DNA of 64,000 nucleotides from Pseudanabaenaceae cyanobacterium SKYG29. Its GTDB lineage: Bacteria; Cyanobacteriota; Cyanobacteriia; Pseudanabaenales; Pseudanabaenaceae. The DNA is taken from assembly GCA_025055675.1 (NCBI GenBank), contig JANWWT010000007.1, forward strand, positions 84,927 through 148,926, in the 5' to 3' direction. The translations under genes and the position numbers were made by a program. Of this stretch, positions 55,124 through 63,791 are shown piece by piece (position 1 is the first letter of the stretch; each line of letters starts with the position of its first letter). The notes below the pieces were generated by a model. The model saw only the letters and a list, made by a program, of their open reading frames with translations, had not been told where the DNA came from and did not search any database.

Positions 55124-55975
55124 CTAGAGGGGAGTGATACTGGCAATAACACCGCCTTGGCGATGTATGCGTTGGTATTCCTCGGACAGTTTTTCGTAGG
55201 GCACCAGGAACACCTGATTGCTGCGGCGGAATTTGGAAACATTGTTGACCACCTTGGAGCGGTAGCCCGTAACTTCGATGCGATAAACCTTGCCACCCGC
55301 ACTGGCGTCCACCCCATGACGGGAACGAGAGCCGAGAGCAGGGGTACGGAAGGTCAAACCTGGTGCTACTACAGGGGTAGGAATTTCCTGGATTACCAAG
55401 GAGTTGAGCTTGGGCGACTTGCCAGCTAAATCTGCTTTGAGGCTGCTAGTAGAAGCTCCCCGCACCAGTTGGAAGAAGTGGGTAAACTGTACCATGCTCT
55501 GGCAAGCTTCCGACTTGTAACCGCGCAGATACGGTACTACATATTCCCCAAACACGGTTTGGTATTCGTCACTGTTGATGTAACTATCAATCTCTGCCTC
55601 GAAGCCCTCGGTATCCAGGATGTTGCTGTGGTAGCGCATTTCCTCTAGGTTGAGGGGAGCACGTCCCAAGAGGTGGCGGAAATTTAACTCGATCGCTCTA
55701 TATCGGGGCACATCCTCAAAGAAGCGGGAGCGATAGAGGTCAGATTTGGCTACTGCCCGCACGAATTCCCGCACACTCAGTTCACCGCGCTTGAATTGGG
55801 ACTCGGCTACCTCAAGGCGCTCACTTTCCATGACATAAGCATTGCCCAACACCTGGCGATAGACAGCGCGGATCATCGTTTCCGCCTCTTCCACCGATCG
55901 TCCTGGTACCCACTCCATGGGCGGGGTTTCGTCGAAGAGACTGACTCCCAAACGGGATGCTGGTCCAAACGGCAT
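55124..55975 (-). CDS. cpeC: Phycoerythrin-associated rod linker CpeC
   Basis: This 283-residue linker begins MPFGPASRLGVSLFDETPP and contains EWVPGRSVEEAE, a PBS-linker domain (AVYRQVLGNAYVMESERLEV, ELNFRHLLGRAPLNLEEM) and a CpcD-like C-terminus (VYRIEVTGYR..IHRQGGVIASITPL), a very close match to CpeC. It attaches the first phycoerythrin hexamers to the phycocyanin rod. I chose the ATG at 55975 because AAAGGAGA lies 5 nt upstream; the frame extends six residues further. It is the first gene of the cpeCDESTR operon. Confidence 0.93.
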   Translation of the reverse strand: MPFGPASRLGVSLFDETPPMEWVPGRSVEEAETMIRAVYRQVLGNAYVMESERLEVAESQFKRGELSVREFVRAVAKSDLYRSRFFEDVPRYRAIELNFRHLLGRAPLNLEEMRYHSNILDTEGFEAEIDSYINSDEYQTVFGEYVVPYLRGYKSEACQSMVQFTHFFQLVRGASTSSLKADLAGKSPKLNSLVIQEIPTPVVAPGLTFRTPALGSRSRHGVDASAGGKVYRIEVTGYRSKVVNNVSKFRRSNQVFLVPYEKLSEEYQRIHRQGGVIASITPL

Positions 55976-56027
55976 TATTATCTCCTTTATCAAAGTTTTT
56001 TTACCCAGTTACAAGCAGTACAGCCCT

Positions 56028-56042
56028 ACCACAACCTGTGGT
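56028..56042 (-). promoter_or_regulatory. Inverted repeat in the cpeC leader
   Basis: ACCACA-ACC-TGTGGT is a perfect 6-bp inverted repeat about 53 nt upstream of the cpeC ATG and 30 nt downstream of the promoter -10. In the transcript it would form a stem-loop; as DNA it could be an operator. Confidence 0.5.
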
Positions 56043-56071
56043 GGTTTATACGCTTTGTTATGATCCATCTT

Positions 56072-56099
56072 CTTATAGTTAGGGGCGCTTGGTTGTCAA
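56072..56099 (-). promoter_or_regulatory. cpeC operon promoter
   Basis: On the minus strand a perfect TTGACA (56099-56094) and TATAAG (56077-56072) are 16 nt apart. This predicts a leader of about 90 nt before cpeC. Light-colour control is inferred from the gene, not from a recognised box. Confidence 0.65.
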
Positions 56100-56123
56100 G
56101 ATTTGTAAACTAATCCCAAATAG

Positions 56124-56143
56124 AAAAACCCCCGATCGGGGGT
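56124..56143 (-). terminator. Intrinsic terminator of the Calx-beta/RTX gene
   Basis: On the minus strand the perfect 16-nt palindrome ACCCCCGATCGGGGGT is followed by a run of T, 38 nt after the stop of the 1122-residue gene. It contains the CGATCG hexamer at its centre. It also insulates the cpeC promoter from upstream transcription. Confidence 0.8.
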
Positions 56144-56181
56144 CAGGTGAATCAATTTAGAGGGAGTGTAGAGGGTTGGGC

Positions 56182-59100
56182 TTAACCGATCACAAAGCTG
56201 GCGGCAGTTACAGCTGTAGCAGTCACCCCAGCTAGGATCATAAGGTCTTTACCATCGAGGCGAATCACTGTGTTACCACCAACTTGGGTAATCGCCAGTT
56301 GATTAAATTGTATCCCACCGCTGAGCACTAGTAAATCTGTACCAACAACAAAATCACCCACAAAATCTGTGCCCGCATTAGCCTGCAAAACAAACCGATC
56401 GTTGCCTGGGCCACCAAACAGGAAGTCATTCCCTAGGTCTCCTGTAAGGACGTCGTTACCCTCATTGCCGAAGAGAGTGTCATTACCCTTGCCACCAAAG
56501 ATGAGGTCGTCTCCTTCCCCACCATAGATGACATCCTCACCCGCGTTGCCAAACAGCACATCTAAACCAGGACCACCAAAGATTACATCCTGACCAGGGG
56601 CACCCGTAATTGTGTCGTTACCGCCCCGTCCATCGATCGTGTCATTGCCATCTCCCCCAGACAGCAGCTCATCATCGTTGTTGCCCAAGATTGTATCCGT
56701 GAAGTCAGTCCTAATAGCAGGGGGATTGGTAGCTTCAGGAGTCAGGAACGGCACAGTTTGGGTAGTAGGCGTAATAGGCGAGAAGAAGGGACTTGATAGA
56801 GGATCAGCCGCTGGCACGTTGCCATCTAAACCTACACCATCGTTGTCGATAATGTTGACAACAACCCGATCGGAGCCACCAGGCAGAGCACCTTCCACAG
56901 AATCAATCGTGATTACAAAGCTCTCAGTCAGTTCTATCTTACGGTCTTCCAGAATTGGTACTGTGATTGGGATCGAAACAGGCGAAGTTCCTGCGGGAAA
57001 CTTAAGATTACCACCTGCTATTCCTACGAAGTCTTCTCCTGCAACCGCTGCATTTTCTCCTTGCCCAGTTGAAACAGAGTACTTAATAGAAATTGACTCT
57101 CCAGGGGTAACCGCACCGGAGAACTGCACAGGGACAATGATCAAACCAGCCCCTTCACTAACATTGAGAACACGCAGGTCACCAAAACCAACCGTACCAA
57201 AGTTCTTAACCTGATCGCCATCATTGTCTGTAATCTGCACGATCGTGGAGTTAACCACTAAGGTTTGATCACCCCGTTTCTCCGTTAAATTCAGAGCAAA
57301 GCTCTCAGTAACTTCTGCGATCGTGTCGTTAATGATTGGAATACGAATTGTTTGGAAACCGCCTACACCATCAGCAAAGAAGATAGAAGTTTGGGCTGGG
57401 CTGAGGAAATCTTCACCGATCTTGGCAGCACCTCTGACATCCCCTGTAGCTACTTTTAGTTCAGCATTGACAGCACCGCTTGTGCCACCTACCCGTTGGA
57501 CACGAATATCAACAAAGCCTTGCCCTTCATCAACAACATAGCTAGCTTTTTCAAACTGAAGGCTACCACGGGCTGCTGCCGTTCCTGCTGCAGCATTCGG
57601 TCCATCATTGTCTAGGATTGTAATTGTTACAGGGCCGCCTGAGACAGGAATAGGAACGTTAGGTTGGTTACGTGGGTCGGGACGCTCAATGATTACAGGG
57701 TTAGCTGAGCCTACATTCGTGATGACTTCTCGAATCGGCGGGAACTCAGGTCGATCGGTTCTAGCACCTGTTAACGTGACTAGGAAAGAACGTGCATTCT
57801 GAATAATTCCGTTGTCAATGATGGGAATATTTATGATCTTGGGAGTTCCATCCCCTGCTCCAAACCTTACAACCTCTGAAACGGGTGTAAAGTCTCTGTC
57901 TGCTAATGCTCCATTCTCACCTGTACCCTGGACGGAAATTGTACTAACTATGGCAATAGAAGTGTCTCCTAGCCTCTCAACCTTAACCTGAGCAAACCGA
58001 TCGAGTCCTTCCGTGACTATCGGAGTTACACTACTAATCCTTAATCCTTCGGTTTCTCGAATGGTAATTGTTTGAGTACCGCCCGAAATAACCAAAGGCA
58101 GAGTAACACCATTGACAGTACGAGTACCAGTAGTAATGATTTGGAAAGTTTCGTCCTGCTCATTGATTTGGTCAGGAATAACCCTGAGAGTAGCAGTTTG
58201 AGGTGAGGGGCTATCAAAGGTAAAGGTCAGGTTGCTAAAGTTTGGTGCTGTAAAATCTTCTCCTAGCTTGGCAGTTACATCCTGAGTCTTAATTGTAACT
58301 GTTCTGATTTCCCCTGGCTCAAATACCCCAACAGGAACAACCTTAATGGTAACAGTGTTGCCCTCATTGGGAGTTACTGGCTCAATTTGAACAGTAGCAG
58401 AAACATCGTCATCAATGATGTTAACGATTGATGTGGCATTTCCAAGAAACGCACCAGTAGAAGTGGTTATCCTAACACTAAAGCTTTCCAGCCCTTCTGA
58501 TAAAGTGTCATTAGTAATTGGTATACGTAGCACTTCACGGAAGGACTGGTTAGCACCACCAAAGTTAAAAGTACGAGAAAATACAGTAAAGTCTTGCCCT
58601 TCTGCTGCAGTACCAGAGACAGCAGCTACTGTATAAACTGAATCACCAGGTGCAGGTCTACCGCCTGGGGGGAATACTACATCTATGGGTACTTCAACAA
58701 ACCCTGCATTTTCAGGAACATTGATGATGGATTGGGCAAGAGTGATAGTGGGGAAGGTACTGTTGCTACCGTCGTTGTCAATAATTTGGACAACAGAACG
58801 ATCGACTACCAAATTATTAGCACCTGAAACATCCTGGCCTGTCCCTGTTCTTCTCTCGGTCAGAACCAGAGTGAATTGCTCTGTTGACTCAGGGATGTTG
58901 TCGTCAACTATAGGGATACGAATAATCTTGGGTGTTATATCTTGGTCACCAAAAAAGATGGAAACTTGTGTGGGGTCGCTTATATCTGGCTCTATTGCAG
59001 TAGCAAACTGAATTGATACTTCTCCTTGGATGACACCAAGTTGACCGCCTTCCCTGATGACACGGGCTTCAATGAAGGGCTGACCCTCTACTACAACATA

Positions 59101-59550
59101 GTTGGCAAACTCAAACCTAATAGTGCCACGACCCAAAGGCGGAGGTTGATCTGGGCTGTCGTTGTCGAGAATGGTAATTACTTCAGCGTTACGATCGACA
59201 ATAATAAAGCCAGGACTTGTAGTCCCTTGTCCTGACACAGGAGCAAGGTCTGAAATTTCTACAATGAACGTCTCAGGGTTCTCTACAATTGCGTCATCCA
59301 GTATAGGTATAGTTACAAAAAAGTCCTGAACGCTGGTTAGTGATGGAGCAGTAGACAAAAACAAAGTTCTGCTTACATTGGTATAGTCACTGTCTGCACT
59401 CGCAGTACCAGGTTTAATGTTCAATGCAAAGGAAAAAAGACCACTAAGATCATTTACTGGGTCTGGGGTATAGCGGACGTGCGCTGTAACAGATGTAGTA
59501 CCTTCTCGGACTGGGTTAGGTGTTACCCCAATAATGCTCAGCTTGCCCAT
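56182..59550 (-). CDS. Calx-beta repeat protein with C-terminal RTX module
   Basis: This 1122-residue secreted-type protein consists of about seven to eight Calx-beta repeats (about 5-950), recognisable by recurring GxGEDF, VxIPIxxD and VxIxDND motifs. A C-terminal block of calcium-binding nonapeptides (GGDGNDTIDGRGGNDTI and similar, about 960-1060) follows, and then a post-RTX module (NDRFVLQ..DFVVGTDLLVLSGG..ASFVIG). There is no N-terminal signal peptide. The RTX end and lack of signal fit type I secretion, and a type I exporter lies about 14 kb away. A surface adhesin or S-layer-like role is plausible but unproven. It is divergent from the 1282-residue relative. Confidence 0.9.
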   Translation of the reverse strand: MGKLSIIGVTPNPVREGTTSVTAHVRYTPDPVNDLSGLFSFALNIKPGTASADSDYTNVSRTLFLSTAPSLTSVQDFFVTIPILDDAIVENPETFIVEISDLAPVSGQGTTSPGFIIVDRNAEVITILDNDSPDQPPPLGRGTIRFEFANYVVVEGQPFIEARVIREGGQLGVIQGEVSIQFATAIEPDISDPTQVSIFFGDQDITPKIIRIPIVDDNIPESTEQFTLVLTERRTGTGQDVSGANNLVVDRSVVQIIDNDGSNSTFPTITLAQSIINVPENAGFVEVPIDVVFPPGGRPAPGDSVYTVAAVSGTAAEGQDFTVFSRTFNFGGANQSFREVLRIPITNDTLSEGLESFSVRITTSTGAFLGNATSIVNIIDDDVSATVQIEPVTPNEGNTVTIKVVPVGVFEPGEIRTVTIKTQDVTAKLGEDFTAPNFSNLTFTFDSPSPQTATLRVIPDQINEQDETFQIITTGTRTVNGVTLPLVISGGTQTITIRETEGLRISSVTPIVTEGLDRFAQVKVERLGDTSIAIVSTISVQGTGENGALADRDFTPVSEVVRFGAGDGTPKIINIPIIDNGIIQNARSFLVTLTGARTDRPEFPPIREVITNVGSANPVIIERPDPRNQPNVPIPVSGGPVTITILDNDGPNAAAGTAAARGSLQFEKASYVVDEGQGFVDIRVQRVGGTSGAVNAELKVATGDVRGAAKIGEDFLSPAQTSIFFADGVGGFQTIRIPIINDTIAEVTESFALNLTEKRGDQTLVVNSTIVQITDNDGDQVKNFGTVGFGDLRVLNVSEGAGLIIVPVQFSGAVTPGESISIKYSVSTGQGENAAVAGEDFVGIAGGNLKFPAGTSPVSIPITVPILEDRKIELTESFVITIDSVEGALPGGSDRVVVNIIDNDGVGLDGNVPAADPLSSPFFSPITPTTQTVPFLTPEATNPPAIRTDFTDTILGNNDDELLSGGDGNDTIDGRGGNDTITGAPGQDVIFGGPGLDVLFGNAGEDVIYGGEGDDLIFGGKGNDTLFGNEGNDVLTGDLGNDFLFGGPGNDRFVLQANAGTDFVGDFVVGTDLLVLSGGIQFNQLAITQVGGNTVIRLDGKDLMILAGVTATAVTAASFVIG

Positions 59551-59884
59551 ATCATCAACACTCCTCTAAATTGGTCGTAAACCACCATGATTCACCGACT
59601 ATAGATAGCACACAACAGGGGAATTGTCACCCCCAAACCCATAGCGGCAACCATTTTGGAATAACTGTCTAAATTTTACTGCCGATAACTGCAATTTTGC
59701 CTACTGCTTACCTCCTCTTCTTAGCAAGATCACTCCCCAGAAAAGACAATTTAGTGTCAGATTTTGCCGTAAATAAAAGTATTTTGATGGATGATTTTGG
59801 CTCTGGGTCTGGGTTTGGGGTCACTCGACAATTAGTTAATTGTGTGGTATCACTGTGCGTGTATGTGTGGGAGGGTATAAACAA
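59551..59884. other. Divergent control region between two Calx-beta/RTX genes
   Basis: This 334-nt gap must contain both promoters. A perfect inverted repeat CAATTA-GT-TAATTG (59829-59842) lies 43 nt upstream of the rightward ATG and may be an operator. Toward the leftward gene, a TATAGT-like -10 (near 59597-59602, minus strand) is possible but lacks a good -35. A rightward frame at 59697-59924 has no credible protein features. Confidence 0.5.
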
Positions 59885-62800
59885 ATGGCAATTATCAACG
59901 GCACGCCAGGAAACGATGTATTAGTGGGCACGCCTGAAGATGATGTTATTCGTGGTTTAGATGGCAATGATATTATCAGCGGTTTAGACGGTAACGATCA
60001 GCTCGATGGCGGCGCTGGAAATGACAGTATTGCCGGAAACAAGGGGAATGACTCGCTTTTTGGTGGGGCAGGGGATGATACGCTCTACGGTGGTCAGGAT
60101 AACGACTTGGTAATTGGCGAAGCTGGTAACGATATTATCGGTGGTGAGGCAGGCGTTAATACTCTTACTGGCGGTGTCGGTCGCGATCGGTTTGTTTTAA
60201 CTACCTCTGGCACTGCAACGGTTACGGACTTTTTTGCAGGGGATGACTTCCTGGTTTTGAGTGGGGATTTAACTATTGATGATGTTGAGGTCTCCCAAAG
60301 TTTTGCTAATACCTTGGTCATCGATCGGCGCACAGGGAATGTACTAGCCACCTTGAATAATGTAAATGCGGGGGACTTACGCCGACAAAATTTTCTAGAT
60401 GCCAACGGCAGACCAGTAAGCTTTGCTCCTACAGCTCCAACTATTGTAGATGTTACTGCTACCGACCCGATCGCTAGGGCAACTAATCCTGATGACCCTA
60501 TAGTATTTACAATTTCCCGTACTAACACTACAGGGGATTTAACAGTCAACTTTACTCTAACTACTACACCAGGTGTAACTCTGCAAAGCCCTCCCACCTC
60601 AGTACGGATTCCCAACGGTCAGACGTTTGCCAATGTCCCAGTTACCCCCCAAGCTACTAGTCGGGATGGTACGGTTACTCTCACTATTCAGGACAGCCCC
60701 AACTATGATGTGCGAGTAGGAGTAGCTACAGGAACTGTCAGCGCGCCTGTCACTCTGCCTACGCCTGCTCCCCAACCTGCTCCCCCTGATGCTCCTCCTG
60801 TTGTTGATTTGGTGTTGGTACGCTCTGATATTCCCACTAGACCTGCGGAAGGGGAAAGAGCAGTTGCTCTGTTTAATGTGTTCAACCGCGGTACAGGCAG
60901 AGCCGATCGGGTTGTATTTGAGTTGACTGTGCCAGTAGATTCGGATGTAGTGAGGGTAGAGCCTTCCCAAGGAGTATTCACGGGATTTTCAGGGGACAAC
61001 GCCCGTACAGGGATTATCAAAGTAGAACTGGGCAGTATTGACCCCAACAGAGAAGCTACCATCCGTGTTACCTACGTACCTAAGACCACTGGCAACTTCC
61101 TTTCCTCCAATGCTAGGGTAACTTCGGCTCAGCCTGATGTTGATCCTTCTAATAACTTTGCTAACGCCAATCTAACTGTTGTACCTAGCCCCCCCAATTT
61201 GCCTGTAGTTTCCGTAGTTGCTTCTGAAGATGGAATTGCCCAAGAACCTGATACTACACAGCTGGAAAAAACCGATCGGGAGGAAACAGATAGTCGAGGC
61301 AGACCTACTGGACTGGTAACGCGGGAATTTATCTTTAGACGAACAGGTGGTGATCTATCCAAACCTCTAACGGTTAACTACACCCTCGATGGTACAGCTC
61401 AAAACGGGGTGGACTTTGAACCGATCGGGAGTAGTGTAATTTTTGCTCCCTTCCAAACAGAGGTGAGAGTTACAATCAGACCCGTTCAAGACCAGCAAGT
61501 AGAGGATACAGAATTTGTCCGTCTGACATTGGTACCAAATCCGTTGGTATTCCGGGTGGACGAAACGAGAGGGGAAAACACTGCTCGCATTAACATTAGA
61601 GATGTAGCCAATCCTGTTGGCCCTAGACCCTTGCCTGGTACGGTGGTCAGCATTGTGGCGATGGATAACTTTGCCGATGAATTCCGTCCCCCCTCTGCCA
61701 GTGGTGGCTCTACTCCAGGAATTATCTCTCCGATTAGGGGCGTTCTGCGGGTAACACGGGATAACACCATTGGTGACTTGGAAGTAAGGCTGGAAGTCTC
61801 TGGTACAGCCAACCGTCCTGATGAACCTGGCAGCGACTATTTGCTGTTTGACACTCTAGGCAGGGCAATTCCTGTTTCGGGAGGAGTAGCGCGTATCGTT
61901 ATCCCTGACGGACAGAGATTTATTGATGTGTACCTAGAAGCAGTAGACGACGATCGATCGGAAGGTGATGAGGATGCCCTTTTCAACCTTGCTCCTGATC
62001 CAAACAACTTTTATGTGATTGGTCGTCCGCAAGATGTGGCAGCCGATCGTCCTGCTTTGATCCGCATTCGGGATAATGAGACACCTCCTAATGTCAGAAT
62101 TGATGTTGTTTCTGGTCGGCAACGGGGAGAGGAGGCTACGCAGACACCAATAGTTTTTCGTGTCAGTCGGACTGGCGACGTATCTGCGCCGAGGGCTGTA
62201 GTGGTAGAGATGGTAAGACAGATTAGAATTATTAGGAATAATGAAGGACAGGAAATTAGGCGTGAATTTGAACCTGGCACAGCAGGTCGTCCGAGACAGA
62301 TCCAACGCAATGGACCATTTGATTCTGATGGCGAAGACTACACCATTACTGGTCCAACAGTCTTTCTTGGTGAGTCCAACCTAACCTCCTTTCTAGGGAT
62401 TGCCAACCTAAGTCAATTTCAGCCTGAGCTAACATCTAACCGTTTCTTGGTGATTATTCCTGCTGGTCAGTCCTCAGTGGAATTCTTTGCTACACCTATT
62501 AATGACGGAACCCCTGAAGGCGTAGAAACTGTGATCGCCAGAATCGTACCTCCTCCTTTCCCAGGTGTACCTGCTGGAGGACCAGTCGCTCCTTCTGATA
62601 TTCCCCCCCAGGGATTTATTGTGGTGGGCGGTGCAGCTGAAGGGTTCATTATTGACGATGACCGAGAAGAAGCAGTAGTTCTTTCCAATCAGAGAGCTGT
62701 AGCAGTTGAAGGAGCTGCTCCAGGCATATTAAGGGTTAGCAGAACAGGTAGCACCGATCGTGCTGTCACTGTACCTCTAGTTGCGATATCCTTTGCAGAA

Positions 62801-63733
62801 GGCCGAGAAAGCAGATTAGTTGGGTTACCTGCTGATCCACAAATTCCATTTCCTGCTGAGCCGGTACTATTGACTGCTCCTCAAATTGCTGTGCCTCTGT
62901 TTATTACCTTTGGAGAAAACCAGAGAGTTATTAGCTTTGAAGCTACGACTAGAGTTTCAGATGCAGCTCCTTCTGGACGTGTTGCAGAAGCTGATTTGAA
63001 GTCAACACTTTCCATAGCCCGATCGGGTGACATTTCTCGTCCTCTCACAATTCCTGGAACTGTTGTCGAGACACTACGCTCTACTGGATTCCCAGGGGTG
63101 ACACTGACAGTTGACGTTGACATACCTTCTTCAGTAGTCATACCGCCAGGACAAAGTTTTGTAGATGTCCCTGTTGTTGCCACTACTGACAATACATTTG
63201 AGGGAATTGAGAGTCTAGCAGTGATTATCAACTATGAGACTCTTCCTATTGTTTCTCCTGGTTACCGACCTGCAGGTAATCCACAAATTTTCTTTGTTAC
63301 AGATGAGGGCATCAACCTTATACTTGGCACTGTAGGTGGTGATACACTTAGCGGTACTGGAGGCGCAGATGTTATAGTAGGCGGTCTAGGCAATGACGTC
63401 CTGACTGGTGGAGCGGGACCTGATCAGTTTGTCTTCAATTCTCCCTTTGAAGGAGTCGATACAATAACGGACCTTGATCCAAGTTTTGACTCCATTCGCA
63501 TTTCCCAAGCAGGTTTTGGAGGAGGTTTAGGTTTTGGTACTCTCCCTGCTGCTGCCTTTATTGCTGGCCTAGGTCAAAATACAGCTAATGATGCTGATGA
63601 TAGATTTATTTACAACACCAGTAACGGTCAACTCCGCTTTGACCCTGATGGTACTGGTCCTCTGGCTCCAGTTTTGTTAGCTACTCTCTCTGGGTTGCCT
63701 AATATAGCTGCCACAAACATTGTTATTTTCTAG
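59885..63733 (+). CDS. Giant Calx-beta protein with RTX modules at both ends
   Basis: This 1282-residue protein begins with RTX calcium-binding nonapeptides (GTPGNDVLVG, GLDGNDIISG, GGAGNDSIAG and others, about 5-115) and the post-RTX module that usually ends such proteins (DRFVLTT..DFFAGDDFLVLSG, about 115-190). A region with Pro-rich linker and CARDB/DUF11-like sequence (about 290-440), several Calx-beta repeats (about 440-1130) and a second RTX/cyanobacterial C-terminal module (about 1150-1282, GGADVIVGGLGNDVLTGGAGPDQFVF) follow. There is no signal peptide. I chose the ATG at 59885 because GGAGGG precedes it. It is probably exported by the type I system. Confidence 0.9.
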   Translation: MAIINGTPGNDVLVGTPEDDVIRGLDGNDIISGLDGNDQLDGGAGNDSIAGNKGNDSLFGGAGDDTLYGGQDNDLVIGEAGNDIIGGEAGVNTLTGGVGRDRFVLTTSGTATVTDFFAGDDFLVLSGDLTIDDVEVSQSFANTLVIDRRTGNVLATLNNVNAGDLRRQNFLDANGRPVSFAPTAPTIVDVTATDPIARATNPDDPIVFTISRTNTTGDLTVNFTLTTTPGVTLQSPPTSVRIPNGQTFANVPVTPQATSRDGTVTLTIQDSPNYDVRVGVATGTVSAPVTLPTPAPQPAPPDAPPVVDLVLVRSDIPTRPAEGERAVALFNVFNRGTGRADRVVFELTVPVDSDVVRVEPSQGVFTGFSGDNARTGIIKVELGSIDPNREATIRVTYVPKTTGNFLSSNARVTSAQPDVDPSNNFANANLTVVPSPPNLPVVSVVASEDGIAQEPDTTQLEKTDREETDSRGRPTGLVTREFIFRRTGGDLSKPLTVNYTLDGTAQNGVDFEPIGSSVIFAPFQTEVRVTIRPVQDQQVEDTEFVRLTLVPNPLVFRVDETRGENTARINIRDVANPVGPRPLPGTVVSIVAMDNFADEFRPPSASGGSTPGIISPIRGVLRVTRDNTIGDLEVRLEVSGTANRPDEPGSDYLLFDTLGRAIPVSGGVARIVIPDGQRFIDVYLEAVDDDRSEGDEDALFNLAPDPNNFYVIGRPQDVAADRPALIRIRDNETPPNVRIDVVSGRQRGEEATQTPIVFRVSRTGDVSAPRAVVVEMVRQIRIIRNNEGQEIRREFEPGTAGRPRQIQRNGPFDSDGEDYTITGPTVFLGESNLTSFLGIANLSQFQPELTSNRFLVIIPAGQSSVEFFATPINDGTPEGVETVIARIVPPPFPGVPAGGPVAPSDIPPQGFIVVGGAAEGFIIDDDREEAVVLSNQRAVAVEGAAPGILRVSRTGSTDRAVTVPLVAISFAEGRESRLVGLPADPQIPFPAEPVLLTAPQIAVPLFITFGENQRVISFEATTRVSDAAPSGRVAEADLKSTLSIARSGDISRPLTIPGTVVETLRSTGFPGVTLTVDVDIPSSVVIPPGQSFVDVPVVATTDNTFEGIESLAVIINYETLPIVSPGYRPAGNPQIFFVTDEGINLILGTVGGDTLSGTGGADVIVGGLGNDVLTGGAGPDQFVFNSPFEGVDTITDLDPSFDSIRISQAGFGGGLGFGTLPAAAFIAGLGQNTANDADDRFIYNTSNGQLRFDPDGTGPLAPVLLATLSGLPNIAATNIVIF

Positions 63734-63757
63734 TTTTGTTTTTACCCTCTTTTGTTA

Positions 63758-63791
63758 CTCTCGATCGTTGTTTGCGGTCGGGAGTTTTTTT
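63758..63791 (+). terminator. Intrinsic terminator of the RTX gene
   Basis: A 10-bp stem (CTCTCGATCG with CGGTCGGGAG, two G-T pairs) and a 7-nt loop are followed by seven T, 25 nt after the stop codon. Confidence 0.85.

Noticed and set aside
55057..56181. RcaC-type L-box (TTGCACA repeats) near cpeC
   Set aside because: No TTGCACA direct repeat is present around the cpeC promoter.
59930..60180. Tandem-like DNA repeats that could be a minisatellite or CRISPR-like array
   Set aside because: They are in frame and encode the RTX nonapeptide GGxGNDxLxG; spacing is 27 nt with no conserved spacers.
60094..60615. 173-codon leftward open frame inside the large RTX gene
   Set aside because: It is antisense to RTX and linker sequence, Val/Ser/Thr-rich, with no ribosome site.
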